A stretch of DNA of 5,402 nt from an uncultured Burkholderiales bacterium (GCA_937872165.1 CALMOR010000081.1:59112-64513), one strand, 5' to 3'. Counted from the first letter of the stretch, positions 1 through 4,819 are shown. The notes: a model not told the origin generated them from the sequence alone. Numbers and translations: made by a program.

Positions 1-6
1 GACGGT

Positions 7-909
7 ATGAATGATCGCTTCTTCTCGATGCAGCTTTTCATGCGGGTTGCGCGCATCGCCAGCTTTTCCGTCGCCGGACGAGAAATGGGTATCTCGCAGC
101 CGACAGCTTCGCGGATCATTGCCGCTCTTGAGAAGAAGGTCGGGGTAGCACTCCTTACGCGGACCACCCGCGGCGTTACCCTGACCGAGGCCGGCTCCGA
201 CTATCTTGTGCGCGCCGAGGCGATCCTCGCAGCGCTCGACGAGGCGGACCATGCCGCGCGTGGCACGGGCGAACTGCGCGGCCTCCTGCGGATCGCCCTT
301 TCGCCTCAGTTCGCACTGCGCGTGATAATTCCGAGGATCCGAGCATTTTCCGACGCGCACCCTCACCTAAGAATCGAGTTCATCCTGAACGACGAGAAGC
401 AGGACCTTGTAAGCGACTCCGTTGATGTGGCGCTGCGCGTCGGCGTGCTCGGCGATACGTCCGCCGTGGCCCGCAAACTGGGTGTCGCTCACCGGGTGCT
501 CGCAGCGTCGCCGGATTACCTGGAGCGGGCGGGCGTCCCGAAGATCCCATCTGACCTTTCCCGTCATACCATCATCGTCGGCCCGGGCGGTCGCGGCCTG
601 GAAGGGTGGGCTTTCAGAAAGGACGGTAAAACCACCTCCGTGCGGGTCGAGGGCCGCTTCATCTTGAGCACCGCCGAAGGGGCGACCGCGGCCGCCGTGG
701 CAGGACTTGGTATCGTTTCGTCTGGGCTGCCCGGCATGCTGCGGGAAATTGAGGGCGGAGAGCTCGTCCGCGTTCTTCCCAACTGGGAGATGGGATCGGC
801 CGACATCCACGCCGTCGTGCCGGCAGGCCGCGCCGCCAAACCATCCGCGCGAGCCTTTGTCGAGTTCATCGCCACCGACTTACGCGACAGCCCACCGGGC
901 GGTAGCTAG
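7..909 (+). CDS. LysR-type transcriptional regulator
   Basis: This is a 300-residue protein with the full LysR layout. Residues about 4-63 form an N-terminal winged helix-turn-helix, with A-S-F-S-V-A-G-R-E-M-G-I-S-Q-P-T-A-S-R followed by the typical L-E-K-K-V-G-V-A-L-L-T-R-T-T-R-G and L-T-E-A-G. A linker helix follows, then a periplasmic-binding-protein-like effector domain from about residue 92 to 295. The length is normal for the family. The sequence is closest in style to the large CrgA-like LysR group, whose effectors are mostly unknown. The start is the ATG at 7; only six bases precede it, so the ribosome site and any upstream start cannot be judged. It lies 184 bp upstream of the enzyme genes and points the same way, whereas many LysR regulators are divergent from their targets. 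Control of the downstream genes is inferred from position and from the LysR-box-like site at 981-995. Confidence 0.93.
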   Translation: MNDRFFSMQLFMRVARIASFSVAGREMGISQPTASRIIAALEKKVGVALLTRTTRGVTLTEAGSDYLVRAEAILAALDEADHAARGTGELRGLLRIALSPQFALRVIIPRIRAFSDAHPHLRIEFILNDEKQDLVSDSVDVALRVGVLGDTSAVARKLGVAHRVLAASPDYLERAGVPKIPSDLSRHTIIVGPGGRGLEGWAFRKDGKTTSVRVEGRFILSTAEGATAAAVAGLGIVSSGLPGMLREIEGGELVRVLPNWEMGSADIHAVVPAGRAAKPSARAFVEFIATDLRDSPPGGS

Positions 910-980
910 CGCATTGTCGCGACGCACCCAACCGATCCCATTCTTCTACAGACGCGGGAGCCTACAGCCGACGTCGAGCT

Positions 981-995
981 ATTCACTTTACGAAT
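981..995 (+). promoter_or_regulatory. candidate LysR box and promoter region
   Basis: The sequence ATTCACTTTACGAAT has 4-bp inverted arms (ATTC and GAAT) around seven bases and contains the T-N11-A pattern typical of LysR-family operators. It sits in the AT-richer part of the 184-bp spacer between the regulator and the first enzyme gene. A -10-like TCTAAT follows at 999-1004 with no convincing -35 element, as would be expected of an activator-dependent promoter. Short motifs like this occur by chance, so the call is tentative. Confidence 0.33.
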
Positions 996-1080
996 TTGTC
1001 TAATCCGGCTGTACGACCTACCCCTTATTTACTGCATGAGCCACACTCTCAACGACGGCACCGCGCCTGCGGTGTCCACC

Positions 1081-1090
1081 GAGAGAGAGG
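1081..1090 (+). promoter_or_regulatory. purine-rich ribosome binding site
   Basis: GAGAGAGAGG lies three bases before the ATG at 1094. The match to the anti-Shine-Dalgarno sequence is good and the spacing is rather short. It supports 1094 as the start of the peroxiredoxin-like gene. Confidence 0.6.
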
Positions 1091-1093
1091 TCG

Positions 1094-1780
1094 ATGCAGC
1101 TCCAAGACAGGCTTGACGCCTTCACAAACAAGATGGCCGCGAGCGGCAGGCTTCCGGAGCCGGTCGCGGCGAGGCTGCAAGAGAGCATCCGCGAGCAGAT
1201 CGCCGGCAGCCAGGCCGATCGTGCATTGAAGGCCGGCGAACGCGCGCCTGTCTTCGCACTGGACGATGCGAACGCTGTGAAGGTCGACTCGGCGGCGTTG
1301 CTCGGCAAGGGCCCACTCGTCGTGACCTTCTATCGCGGTGTCTGGCGCCCGTATTGCAACATCGAGCTTCAGGCGCGGGAGGAGGCGCGCGGCGAGATCG
1401 AGGCGCGGGGCGCAACGGTCGTGGCCGTCTCGATGCAGAACACCGCCCATAGTCGCAAGACCGCTCGCGAGAACAAGATCGGCTTTCCAATCATGATCGA
1501 CATCGGAGGGAAGGTCGCTGCCGCCTTCGGCCTGCGTCACCAGCTCTCGCCGAAGATGATCGAGCTACACCGGAGTCTCGGCAGTGATCTGGCGCTGATC
1601 AACGGCGAGGACAGTTGGACGCTGCCGCTGCCGCTGCCGCTGCCCGGCCGGTACCTCATTGGCCAGGACGGCATCGTCGCTTACGCCGAGGTCAACCCTG
1701 ACTACACCAAGCGTCCTGATCCCAGCGAACTCTTCCCGGTTCTCGATCACCTCGCCCGCGCCCGCGCCCGCGCCGCCTAG
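1094..1780 (+). CDS. peroxiredoxin-like (AhpC/TSA) protein with altered CxxC
   Basis: This 228-residue protein belongs to the peroxiredoxin-like AhpC/TSA group. It has the N-terminal M-x-L-Q-D-R-L-D-A-F helix, then A-L-K-A-G-E-R-A-P-V-F-A-L (residues about 44-56), the active-site strand V-T-F-Y-R-G-V-W-R-P-Y-C-N-I-E-L (77-92), and the late D-S-W-T-L-P and A-Y-A-E-V-N-P-D-Y-T-K-R motifs. Relatives usually read W-C-P-Y-C; here the first cysteine is Arg85 (CGC at 1346-1348), one transition from TGC. Cys88 remains. Aligned to the P-x-x-x-T/S-x-x-C peroxiredoxin signature, Cys88 falls on the peroxidatic position and Arg85 on the Thr/Ser position, so peroxidase chemistry may be altered rather than simply lost. 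There is no signal peptide, so it should be cytoplasmic. Two in-frame hexamer repeats add an L-P run (177-184) and an A-R tail (about 221-226). It is probably the first gene of the enzyme operon, 50 bp before the crotonase gene. Confidence 0.87.
   Translation: MQLQDRLDAFTNKMAASGRLPEPVAARLQESIREQIAGSQADRALKAGERAPVFALDDANAVKVDSAALLGKGPLVVTFYRGVWRPYCNIELQAREEARGEIEARGATVVAVSMQNTAHSRKTARENKIGFPIMIDIGGKVAAAFGLRHQLSPKMIELHRSLGSDLALINGEDSWTLPLPLPLPGRYLIGQDGIVAYAEVNPDYTKRPDPSELFPVLDHLARARARAA
1622..1645 (+). repeat. tandem CTGCCG hexamer repeat, about 4 copies
   Basis: There are three exact copies of CTGCCG and a fourth ending in C, all in frame inside the peroxiredoxin-like gene. They encode alternating Leu-Pro at residues 177-184. 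Relatives typically have a single L-P before the A/G-R-Y strand, so this looks like an in-frame expansion by replication slippage. Confidence 0.85.
1754..1771 (+). repeat. tandem GCCCGC hexamer repeat, 3 copies
   Basis: Three exact copies of GCCCGC are followed by GCCGCC and the stop codon. They encode the A-R-A-R-A-R tail of the peroxiredoxin-like protein. This is the second hexamer tract in the same gene. Confidence 0.85.
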
Positions 1781-1815
1781 TCCGGAGGCGTGTTCCGACA
1801 ACCCGGCCGATAACA

Positions 1816-1821
1816 AGAGGA
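1816..1821 (+). promoter_or_regulatory. ribosome binding site for a GTG start
   Basis: AGAGGA lies nine bases upstream of the GTG at 1831. No ATG or other start codon in this frame lies between the preceding gene and this GTG. The constant offset of the catalytic residues relative to 6-oxocamphor hydrolase also fits this start. Confidence 0.6.
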
Positions 1822-1830
1822 CTATCTCCA

Positions 1831-2661
1831 GTGATCAAGTTTGCGGAATATCAGAACAGATTCTCCAACGCCCGCCTCATCCGTTCCGACACGGGCGTGC
1901 TCGAGATCGTGCTTCACACGAATGACGGCAAGCTCGTCTTCGACGCCCAGACCCATGAGCAGTTCGTCGACCTGTTCCATTGCGTCGGCGAGGACCGCGA
2001 CACCCGCGTCGTCATCCTCACCGGCACCGGCGACGCGTTCATGGACACGCTCGATCCCACGAGCTTCAGCTTCATGTCCGCGACCTCCGGGGCCGAGAAG
2101 CTGCTGCGCGAGGGCCGCAAGGTCCTGTCCAACATCCTCGACATCGAGGTGCCCCTGGTCGCCGCGCTCAACGGGCCGGTGCTGATGCACAGTGAGTATG
2201 CGCTGCTGGCTGATGTAGTCCTCGCAACCCCCGAGACGGTGTTCCAGGACAAGCCGCACCTGGAGGCCGGCGTCGTTCCCGGCGACGGCGTCAACCTGCT
2301 GTGGCCCGAGGTGATCGGCTCGGTCCGCGGCCGCTACTTCCTGCTGACCCAGCAGGTCCTCGATGCCGAAACCGCCAAGGAATATGGAGTGGTCAACGAG
2401 ATCGTCCCCGCCGCCGGCCTGCTGGCCCGCGCGCGCGAGATCGCCGAGCGGATCGCGGCGCTGCCGCCGCTGACCAGCCGCTACACGCGCATCGCGCTGA
2501 CACAGAAGCTGCGGCGCATCGTCGACGAGGGCGCCGGCTACGGCCTCGCGCTCGAAGCCCTCAGCGCCCTGTCCGTCATGGCGCAGCACCCGATCGCCAG
2601 CATGGCCGCCAAGCTCCCCTCGGGGGTCAAGCAGGCCATCGGGCTCTCACCCAGCAATTAG
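1831..2661 (+). CDS. crotonase-fold hydrolase, 6-oxocamphor hydrolase-like
   Basis: This 276-residue protein is in the enoyl-CoA hydratase/isomerase (crotonase) superfamily. Fold markers are R-V-V-I-L-T-G-T-G-D-A-F (59-70), E-V-P-L-V-A-A-L-N-G-P-V (106-117), F-Q-D-K-P-H (138-143), G-V-V-P-G-D-G (147-153), G-R-Y-F-L-L-T (167-173) and Y-G-V-V-N-E-I-V (185-192). Many of these match Rhodococcus 6-oxocamphor hydrolase better than true enoyl-CoA hydratases. As I recall that enzyme, its active-site residues are His122, His145, Asp154 and Glu244. Here His120, His143, Asp152 and Glu242 lie in the same contexts, each offset by two. That enzyme cleaves a cyclic beta-diketone by a CoA-independent retro-Claisen reaction; this protein may do similar C-C hydrolysis on an unknown substrate. 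Trp40 of the camphor enzyme appears to be Phe here (L-V-F), suggesting a different pocket. The start is GTG. The stop is eight bases before the glutathione S-transferase gene, so the two are almost certainly co-transcribed. A generic crotonase is the alternative. Confidence 0.88.
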   Translation: MIKFAEYQNRFSNARLIRSDTGVLEIVLHTNDGKLVFDAQTHEQFVDLFHCVGEDRDTRVVILTGTGDAFMDTLDPTSFSFMSATSGAEKLLREGRKVLSNILDIEVPLVAALNGPVLMHSEYALLADVVLATPETVFQDKPHLEAGVVPGDGVNLLWPEVIGSVRGRYFLLTQQVLDAETAKEYGVVNEIVPAAGLLARAREIAERIAALPPLTSRYTRIALTQKLRRIVDEGAGYGLALEALSALSVMAQHPIASMAAKLPSGVKQAIGLSPSN

Positions 2662-2665
2662 AGGA
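2661..2665 (+). promoter_or_regulatory. ribosome binding site overlapping upstream stop
   Basis: GAGGA begins at the last base of the crotonase stop codon and lies four bases before the ATG at 2670. This fixes the glutathione S-transferase start and makes translational coupling of the two genes likely. Confidence 0.65.
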
Positions 2666-2669
2666 ACAC

Positions 2670-3356
2670 ATGCTCGAACTTTACACCGACGCCACGCCCA
2701 ACGGCCTCAAGATCTCCATCGCCCTCGAGGAGATGGGTCTCGAATACAATGTCCACCGCGTCTACCTCGGCGGGGAGCAGATGAGCGACGAGTTCACCGC
2801 GCTCAACCCCAACAATAAGATCCCCGTGCTGATCGACACCGACGAGGGCATCACCCTCACCGAGTCCGGCGCGATCCTGATCTACCTCGCCGAGATGAGC
2901 GGAAAGCTGCTGCCCACCGACCGCAAGGGCCGAACCAAGGCGATCGAGATGGTGATCGCCCAGGTATCGGGCCTAGGGCCGATGTTCGGTCAGCTGATGG
3001 TGTTCCGCGGCGCGTGGCAGAACAAGGCGCCGGAGGTGTCGAACCGCTATTTCAAAGAGGTGAGCCGCATCTACGGCGTCTTGAACAAGCGCCTGGAGGG
3101 CAAGGCCTACTTCGCGGGCGAGGAGTTCTCGATCGCCGACATCGCGATGTTCACTTACATCGCGGCGGGAACACGGCTTCCGTTCGCCCGGGATCTGCCG
3201 CTCAGCCAGAACCCGAACCTCGCGGCGTGGTTGCAGCGCGTGGCGACGCGTCCGGCGGTGCAAAAGGGGCTCACCATCCCCGAGCCGTTCGCGCAGGAAA
3301 AGCAGTTCGAGGGCTTCATCAAGTCCACTGTCGGCCTGGGCGACCTCCACGCCTGA
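2670..3356 (+). CDS. glutathione S-transferase, YfcG/YghU (nu-class) type
   Basis: This is a 228-residue cytoplasmic glutathione S-transferase. The N-terminal thioredoxin-like domain (about 1-80) has L-Y-T-D-A-T-P-N-G, the L-E-E-M-G helix end, N-P-N-N-K-I-P-V-L with the cis-Pro, and E65-S66 in T-E-S-G-A-I-L for the glutathione glutamyl group. The helical C-terminal domain carries G-L-G-P-M-F-G-Q (101-108), L-N-K-R-L-E and the S-I-A-D-I-A capping motif (154-159). Thr9 and Asn11 match in number and context the active-site residues of E. coli YfcG, a disulfide-bond reductase with weak classical transferase activity. Thiol-disulfide or glutathionyl-adduct chemistry is therefore likelier than simple conjugation. 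The open frame extends upstream through the crotonase gene, but that part is an out-of-frame reading; the true start is 2670, supported by GAGGA. Its place behind the crotonase suggests it acts on the same compound or repairs damage caused by it. Confidence 0.93.
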   Translation: MLELYTDATPNGLKISIALEEMGLEYNVHRVYLGGEQMSDEFTALNPNNKIPVLIDTDEGITLTESGAILIYLAEMSGKLLPTDRKGRTKAIEMVIAQVSGLGPMFGQLMVFRGAWQNKAPEVSNRYFKEVSRIYGVLNKRLEGKAYFAGEEFSIADIAMFTYIAAGTRLPFARDLPLSQNPNLAAWLQRVATRPAVQKGLTIPEPFAQEKQFEGFIKSTVGLGDLHA

Positions 3357-3360
3357 TCCG

Positions 3361-3394
3361 GACGACCGGCGCGCCCGCACGGCGCCCGGTCGTC
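3361..3394 (+). other. GC-rich hairpin after the GST gene
   Basis: GACGACCGG (3361-3369) pairs perfectly with CCGGTCGTC (3386-3394), and further G-C pairs are possible inside the 16-base loop if a bulge is allowed. It starts five bases after the stop codon. No T-tract follows, so it is not a standard intrinsic terminator. It may stabilise the 3' end of the upstream mRNA, pause polymerase, or reduce read-through into the last gene. Confidence 0.6.
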
Positions 3395-3410
3395 GACGAT
3401 GGCGGCGTAG

Positions 3411-3419
3411 CCCCCCCCC
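3411..3419 (+). repeat. C9 homopolymer tract
   Basis: Nine consecutive C residues lie between the hairpin and the start of the last gene. The tract is noncoding, so slippage would change spacing rather than reading frame. It may also be a site of sequencing length error. Confidence 0.8.
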
Positions 3420-3460
3420 GCAATAGCCCCTGAGTCTGCACACGCTGAAGGACCGTAAAC

Positions 3461-4024
3461 ATGCTGGCTCAAGACCAACCGAAGTTCGGGCGCAAGCTGC
3501 AGTCCGGAGGACGATTCGCAGACCTCGACGCGAACAACATCCACGGCAAGCAGGTTTCCGTTCCGGACCCCGACGGCCGCCTGACCCACCTCCAGTTCCG
3601 CCGCTTCGCCGGCTGCCCCGTCTGCAACCTGCACCTCCAGGCGTACGTCGCGCGCCACCGTGAGATCGAGGACGCCGGCATCCACGAAGTCGTGCTGTTC
3701 CACTCGGCAGACGACGAGCTGCTGCCCTACCAGGGGCGATTCCCGTTCGACGTGATCGGCGACCCGACGCACGCGCTCTACGACCGCTACGGGGTCGGCA
3801 AGTCGCTCCGCGCCGTCCTCGACCCCCGCGCCCTCGCCGCATCGGTCAAAGGGAACCTGCGCAAGGAGAAGCCGAAGATGAGCGGGATGCCGGATGGCGG
3901 TGTCCTCGGGCTCCCTGCCGACTTTCTTGTGCGGCCCGACGGTACGATCAAAGCCGCCCATTACGGCAAGCACGCCGACGACCAGTGGACGTTCGACGAG
4001 ATGCTGGCGCTGGCGCGGGGCTGA
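3461..4024 (+). CDS. peroxiredoxin-like protein with intact CPVC motif
   Basis: This 187-residue thioredoxin-fold protein belongs to the AhpC/TSA-like group. The central active-site strand L-Q-F-R-R-F-A-G-C-P-V-C-N-L-H-L carries Cys52 and Cys55, followed by a V-V-L-F-H-S strand (about 77-82), the D-V-I-G-D-P-T-H-A-L-Y-D-R-Y-G-V region typical of peroxiredoxin folds, and a late L-P-A-D-F-L-V-R-P-D-G-T-I strand pair. There is no signal peptide. The start at 3461 has GAAGGA at 3447-3452, eight bases upstream. The family's reaction is poorly defined; a thiol peroxidase or a CxxC disulfide reductase both fit. It is not a copy of the peroxiredoxin-like protein at 1094-1780: length and motifs differ. 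A 104-bp gap with a hairpin separates it from the glutathione S-transferase gene, so it may be in the same operon at lower expression or have its own promoter, although I see no clear one. Confidence 0.88.
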   Translation: MLAQDQPKFGRKLQSGGRFADLDANNIHGKQVSVPDPDGRLTHLQFRRFAGCPVCNLHLQAYVARHREIEDAGIHEVVLFHSADDELLPYQGRFPFDVIGDPTHALYDRYGVGKSLRAVLDPRALAASVKGNLRKEKPKMSGMPDGGVLGLPADFLVRPDGTIKAAHYGKHADDQWTFDEMLALARG

Positions 4025-4160
4025 CGGCGAAGCTCGATCACAAGAAGCATCGGCCACGACCGTCGGTCGATCTTGGTTACTATCGGCAGCGCGCATAGAC
4101 GCTGAGTGCTATCGTGAAGCTCCGAGCGGCCCGTCATACCGATGGGAGACGACACTTGAA
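4025..4160. other. intergenic space between converging genes
   Basis: The 136 bases between the last cluster gene and the 3' end of the minus-strand tRNA hold no convincing gene. A short 5-bp hairpin (CGACC, loop GTC, GGTCG at 4057-4069) is present, but no T-tract follows on either strand, so no clear terminator serves either converging transcript. Confidence 0.5.
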
Positions 4161-4245
4161 TGGTGCGGGTGGTCGGGCTCGAACCGACACTCCTTGCGGA
4201 ACCGGATTTTGAATCCGGCGCGTCTACCAATTTCACCACACCCGC
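4161..4245 (-). tRNA. tRNA-Leu (anticodon CAA)
   Basis: Read on the minus strand, the 85 bases fold as a complete class II tRNA. The acceptor stem GCGGGTG pairs with CACCCGC. The D arm contains AATTGGTAGA. The anticodon stem is CCGGA/TCCGG with loop TTCAAAA, giving anticodon CAA (4209-4211), which reads UUG. The long variable arm is TCC-GCAA-GGA, and the T arm is GTCGG-TTCGAGC-CCGAC. The discriminator is A and CCA is encoded (4161-4163). The 3' end points toward the enzyme cluster. Confidence 0.97.
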
Positions 4246-4256
4246 GTTGGGCCGCT

Positions 4257-4276
4257 TGGCTCCTATGTGGCTCCTA
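4257..4276 (-). repeat. 9-bp direct repeat upstream of tRNA-Leu
   Basis: TGGCTCCTA occurs at 4257-4265 and 4268-4276 (TAGGAGCCA twice on the tRNA strand), with an 11-bp period, about one helical turn. It begins 12 bp upstream of the tRNA 5' end, in the leader or promoter region. A -10-like AATAAT lies next to it on the minus strand (4281-4286) without a recognisable -35. Confidence 0.6.
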
Positions 4277-4375
4277 GCCGATTATTGGACTTTCCGGGAG
4301 AGCCGATCGGACCCCCGTAAGTGCCTGTTTTCGCGCCGGAACCGAAAAACGCTCTATAGAACTAAACAAACCTCT

Positions 4376-4413
4376 TTTTGAGTCTATCGCGTCTACCAAT
4401 TCGCCACCGCGGC
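4376..4413 (-). pseudogene. 5' half of a second tRNA-Leu (CAA)
   Basis: On the minus strand these 38 bases match tRNA-Leu nucleotides 1-38. They comprise an acceptor 5' strand GCCGCGG, T8-G9, a D arm with stem GCG/CGC around AATTGGTAGA, an anticodon 5' strand ATAGA and a full loop CTCAAAA with anticodon CAA. The expected TCTAT stem strand is replaced by AGAGG, and no variable arm, T arm, CCGCGGC acceptor strand or CCA follows. It shares AATTGGTAGACGCG with the intact tRNA-Leu (4219-4232 and 4388-4401), but the acceptor differs, so it is not a recent duplicate. It cannot make a functional tRNA. Confidence 0.75.
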
Positions 4414-4552
4414 CACGTTCGCGCACGAAGGGCGTCATTGTGTCACAACGCTTTCGAGCGACGTCCGCAACGCGAGGATGGGACTGACCTGCCCCCTCCC
4501 TGCGGTGCCACCCAGATGGTAGTGAAGTCCGCCACGATGGAGAATGGCGGGC

Positions 4553-4819
4553 ATGAAGACGAGCAGATGCAGCGAAGAACAGATCCTCGGTTTCTTGAAG
4601 CAGGCCGAGGCCGGCATGCAAGTCAAAGAGCTGTGCCGCAAGGGCGGCTTTAGCGACGCGACGTTCTATAAGTGGCGCGCCAAGTACGGCGGGATGGAGG
4701 TGCCGGACGCGAAGCGGTTGCGTGAGCTCGAGAGTGAGAACGCCAAGCTCAAGCGACTGTTGGCCGACGCGCACCTCGACATCCACGCGTTGAAGACCGT
4801 CTTCGGCACAAAAAGGTAG
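4553..4819 (+). CDS. IS3-family transposase OrfA
   Basis: OrfA of an IS3-family element, 88 residues from the ATG at 4553 (M-K-T-S-R-C-S-E-E-Q-I). It carries the helix-turn-helix that binds the element ends (E-E-Q-I-L-G-F-L-K through A-T-F-Y-K-W-R-A-K-Y-G-G-M) and then a leucine-zipper-like heptad helix (L-R-E-L-E-S-E-N-A-K-L-K-R-L-L) used for oligomerisation. An ATG nine bases earlier (4544) is also in frame; 4553 is preferred because OrfA proteins of this group typically begin M-K-T-S-R and because GGAG lies ten bases before it. The frame ends G-T-K-R-stop immediately after an A-rich stretch that could allow a -1 slip into orfB. The frame appears intact. Confidence 0.9.
   Translation: MKTSRCSEEQILGFLKQAEAGMQVKELCRKGGFSDATFYKWRAKYGGMEVPDAKRLRELESENAKLKRLLADAHLDIHALKTVFGTKR
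4810..4816 (+). promoter_or_regulatory. probable -1 frameshift site between orfA and orfB
   Basis: AAAAAGG sits one base before the orfA stop codon. In the -1 frame the reading continues A-A-A, A-A-G (K-K-V-A-P-Q-V-E) straight into orfB, as in the OrfAB fusion transposases of IS3-family elements. The classical heptamer is A-AAA-AAG; this tract has only five A residues, so slippage efficiency is uncertain. Confidence 0.5.

Noticed and set aside
1036..1116. Possible 26-codon leader ORF overlapping the start of the peroxiredoxin-like gene
   Set aside because: No Shine-Dalgarno sequence precedes it and its composition shows no attenuation signal such as repeated regulatory codons.
1822..2589. 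Minus-strand ORF of 255 codons
   Set aside because: It lies antisense to the crotonase gene, with low-complexity composition and no recognisable domain.
2301..2669. Apparent 123-residue N-terminal extension of the GST frame
   Set aside because: It is an out-of-frame, Arg/Ala-rich reading of the crotonase gene. The GST domain and its ribosome site begin at 2670.
4057..4069. Terminator for the converging genes
   Set aside because: The stem is only 5 bp and no T-tract follows on either strand.
3155..4096. Long minus-strand ORF of 313 codons
   Set aside because: It is antisense to two well-recognised plus-strand genes, with no family motifs; such shadows are common in GC-rich DNA.
3961..4239. 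Minus-strand ORF of 92 codons beginning M-V-K-L-V-D-A-P-D-S-K-S-G
   Set aside because: It starts inside the tRNA-Leu gene. Its N-terminus is a translation of the tRNA and is a well-known false protein.
4160..4381. Plus-strand ORF of 73 codons beginning M-V-R-V-V-G-L-E-P-T
   Set aside because: It is the antisense translation of the same tRNA-Leu and has no ribosome site.
4219..4401. 14-bp repeat CGCGTCTACCAATT as a mobile-element attachment duplication
   Set aside because: The repeat is the conserved D-arm region shared by all tRNA-Leu genes, so tRNA homology explains it.
4343..4413. Second tRNA-Leu read as intact with an intron in the anticodon loop, using TCTAT after AGAGGTTTGTTTAGT
   Set aside because: The five-base match could be chance. 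No T arm or acceptor 3' strand follows, and the inserted length does not fit a group I intron.
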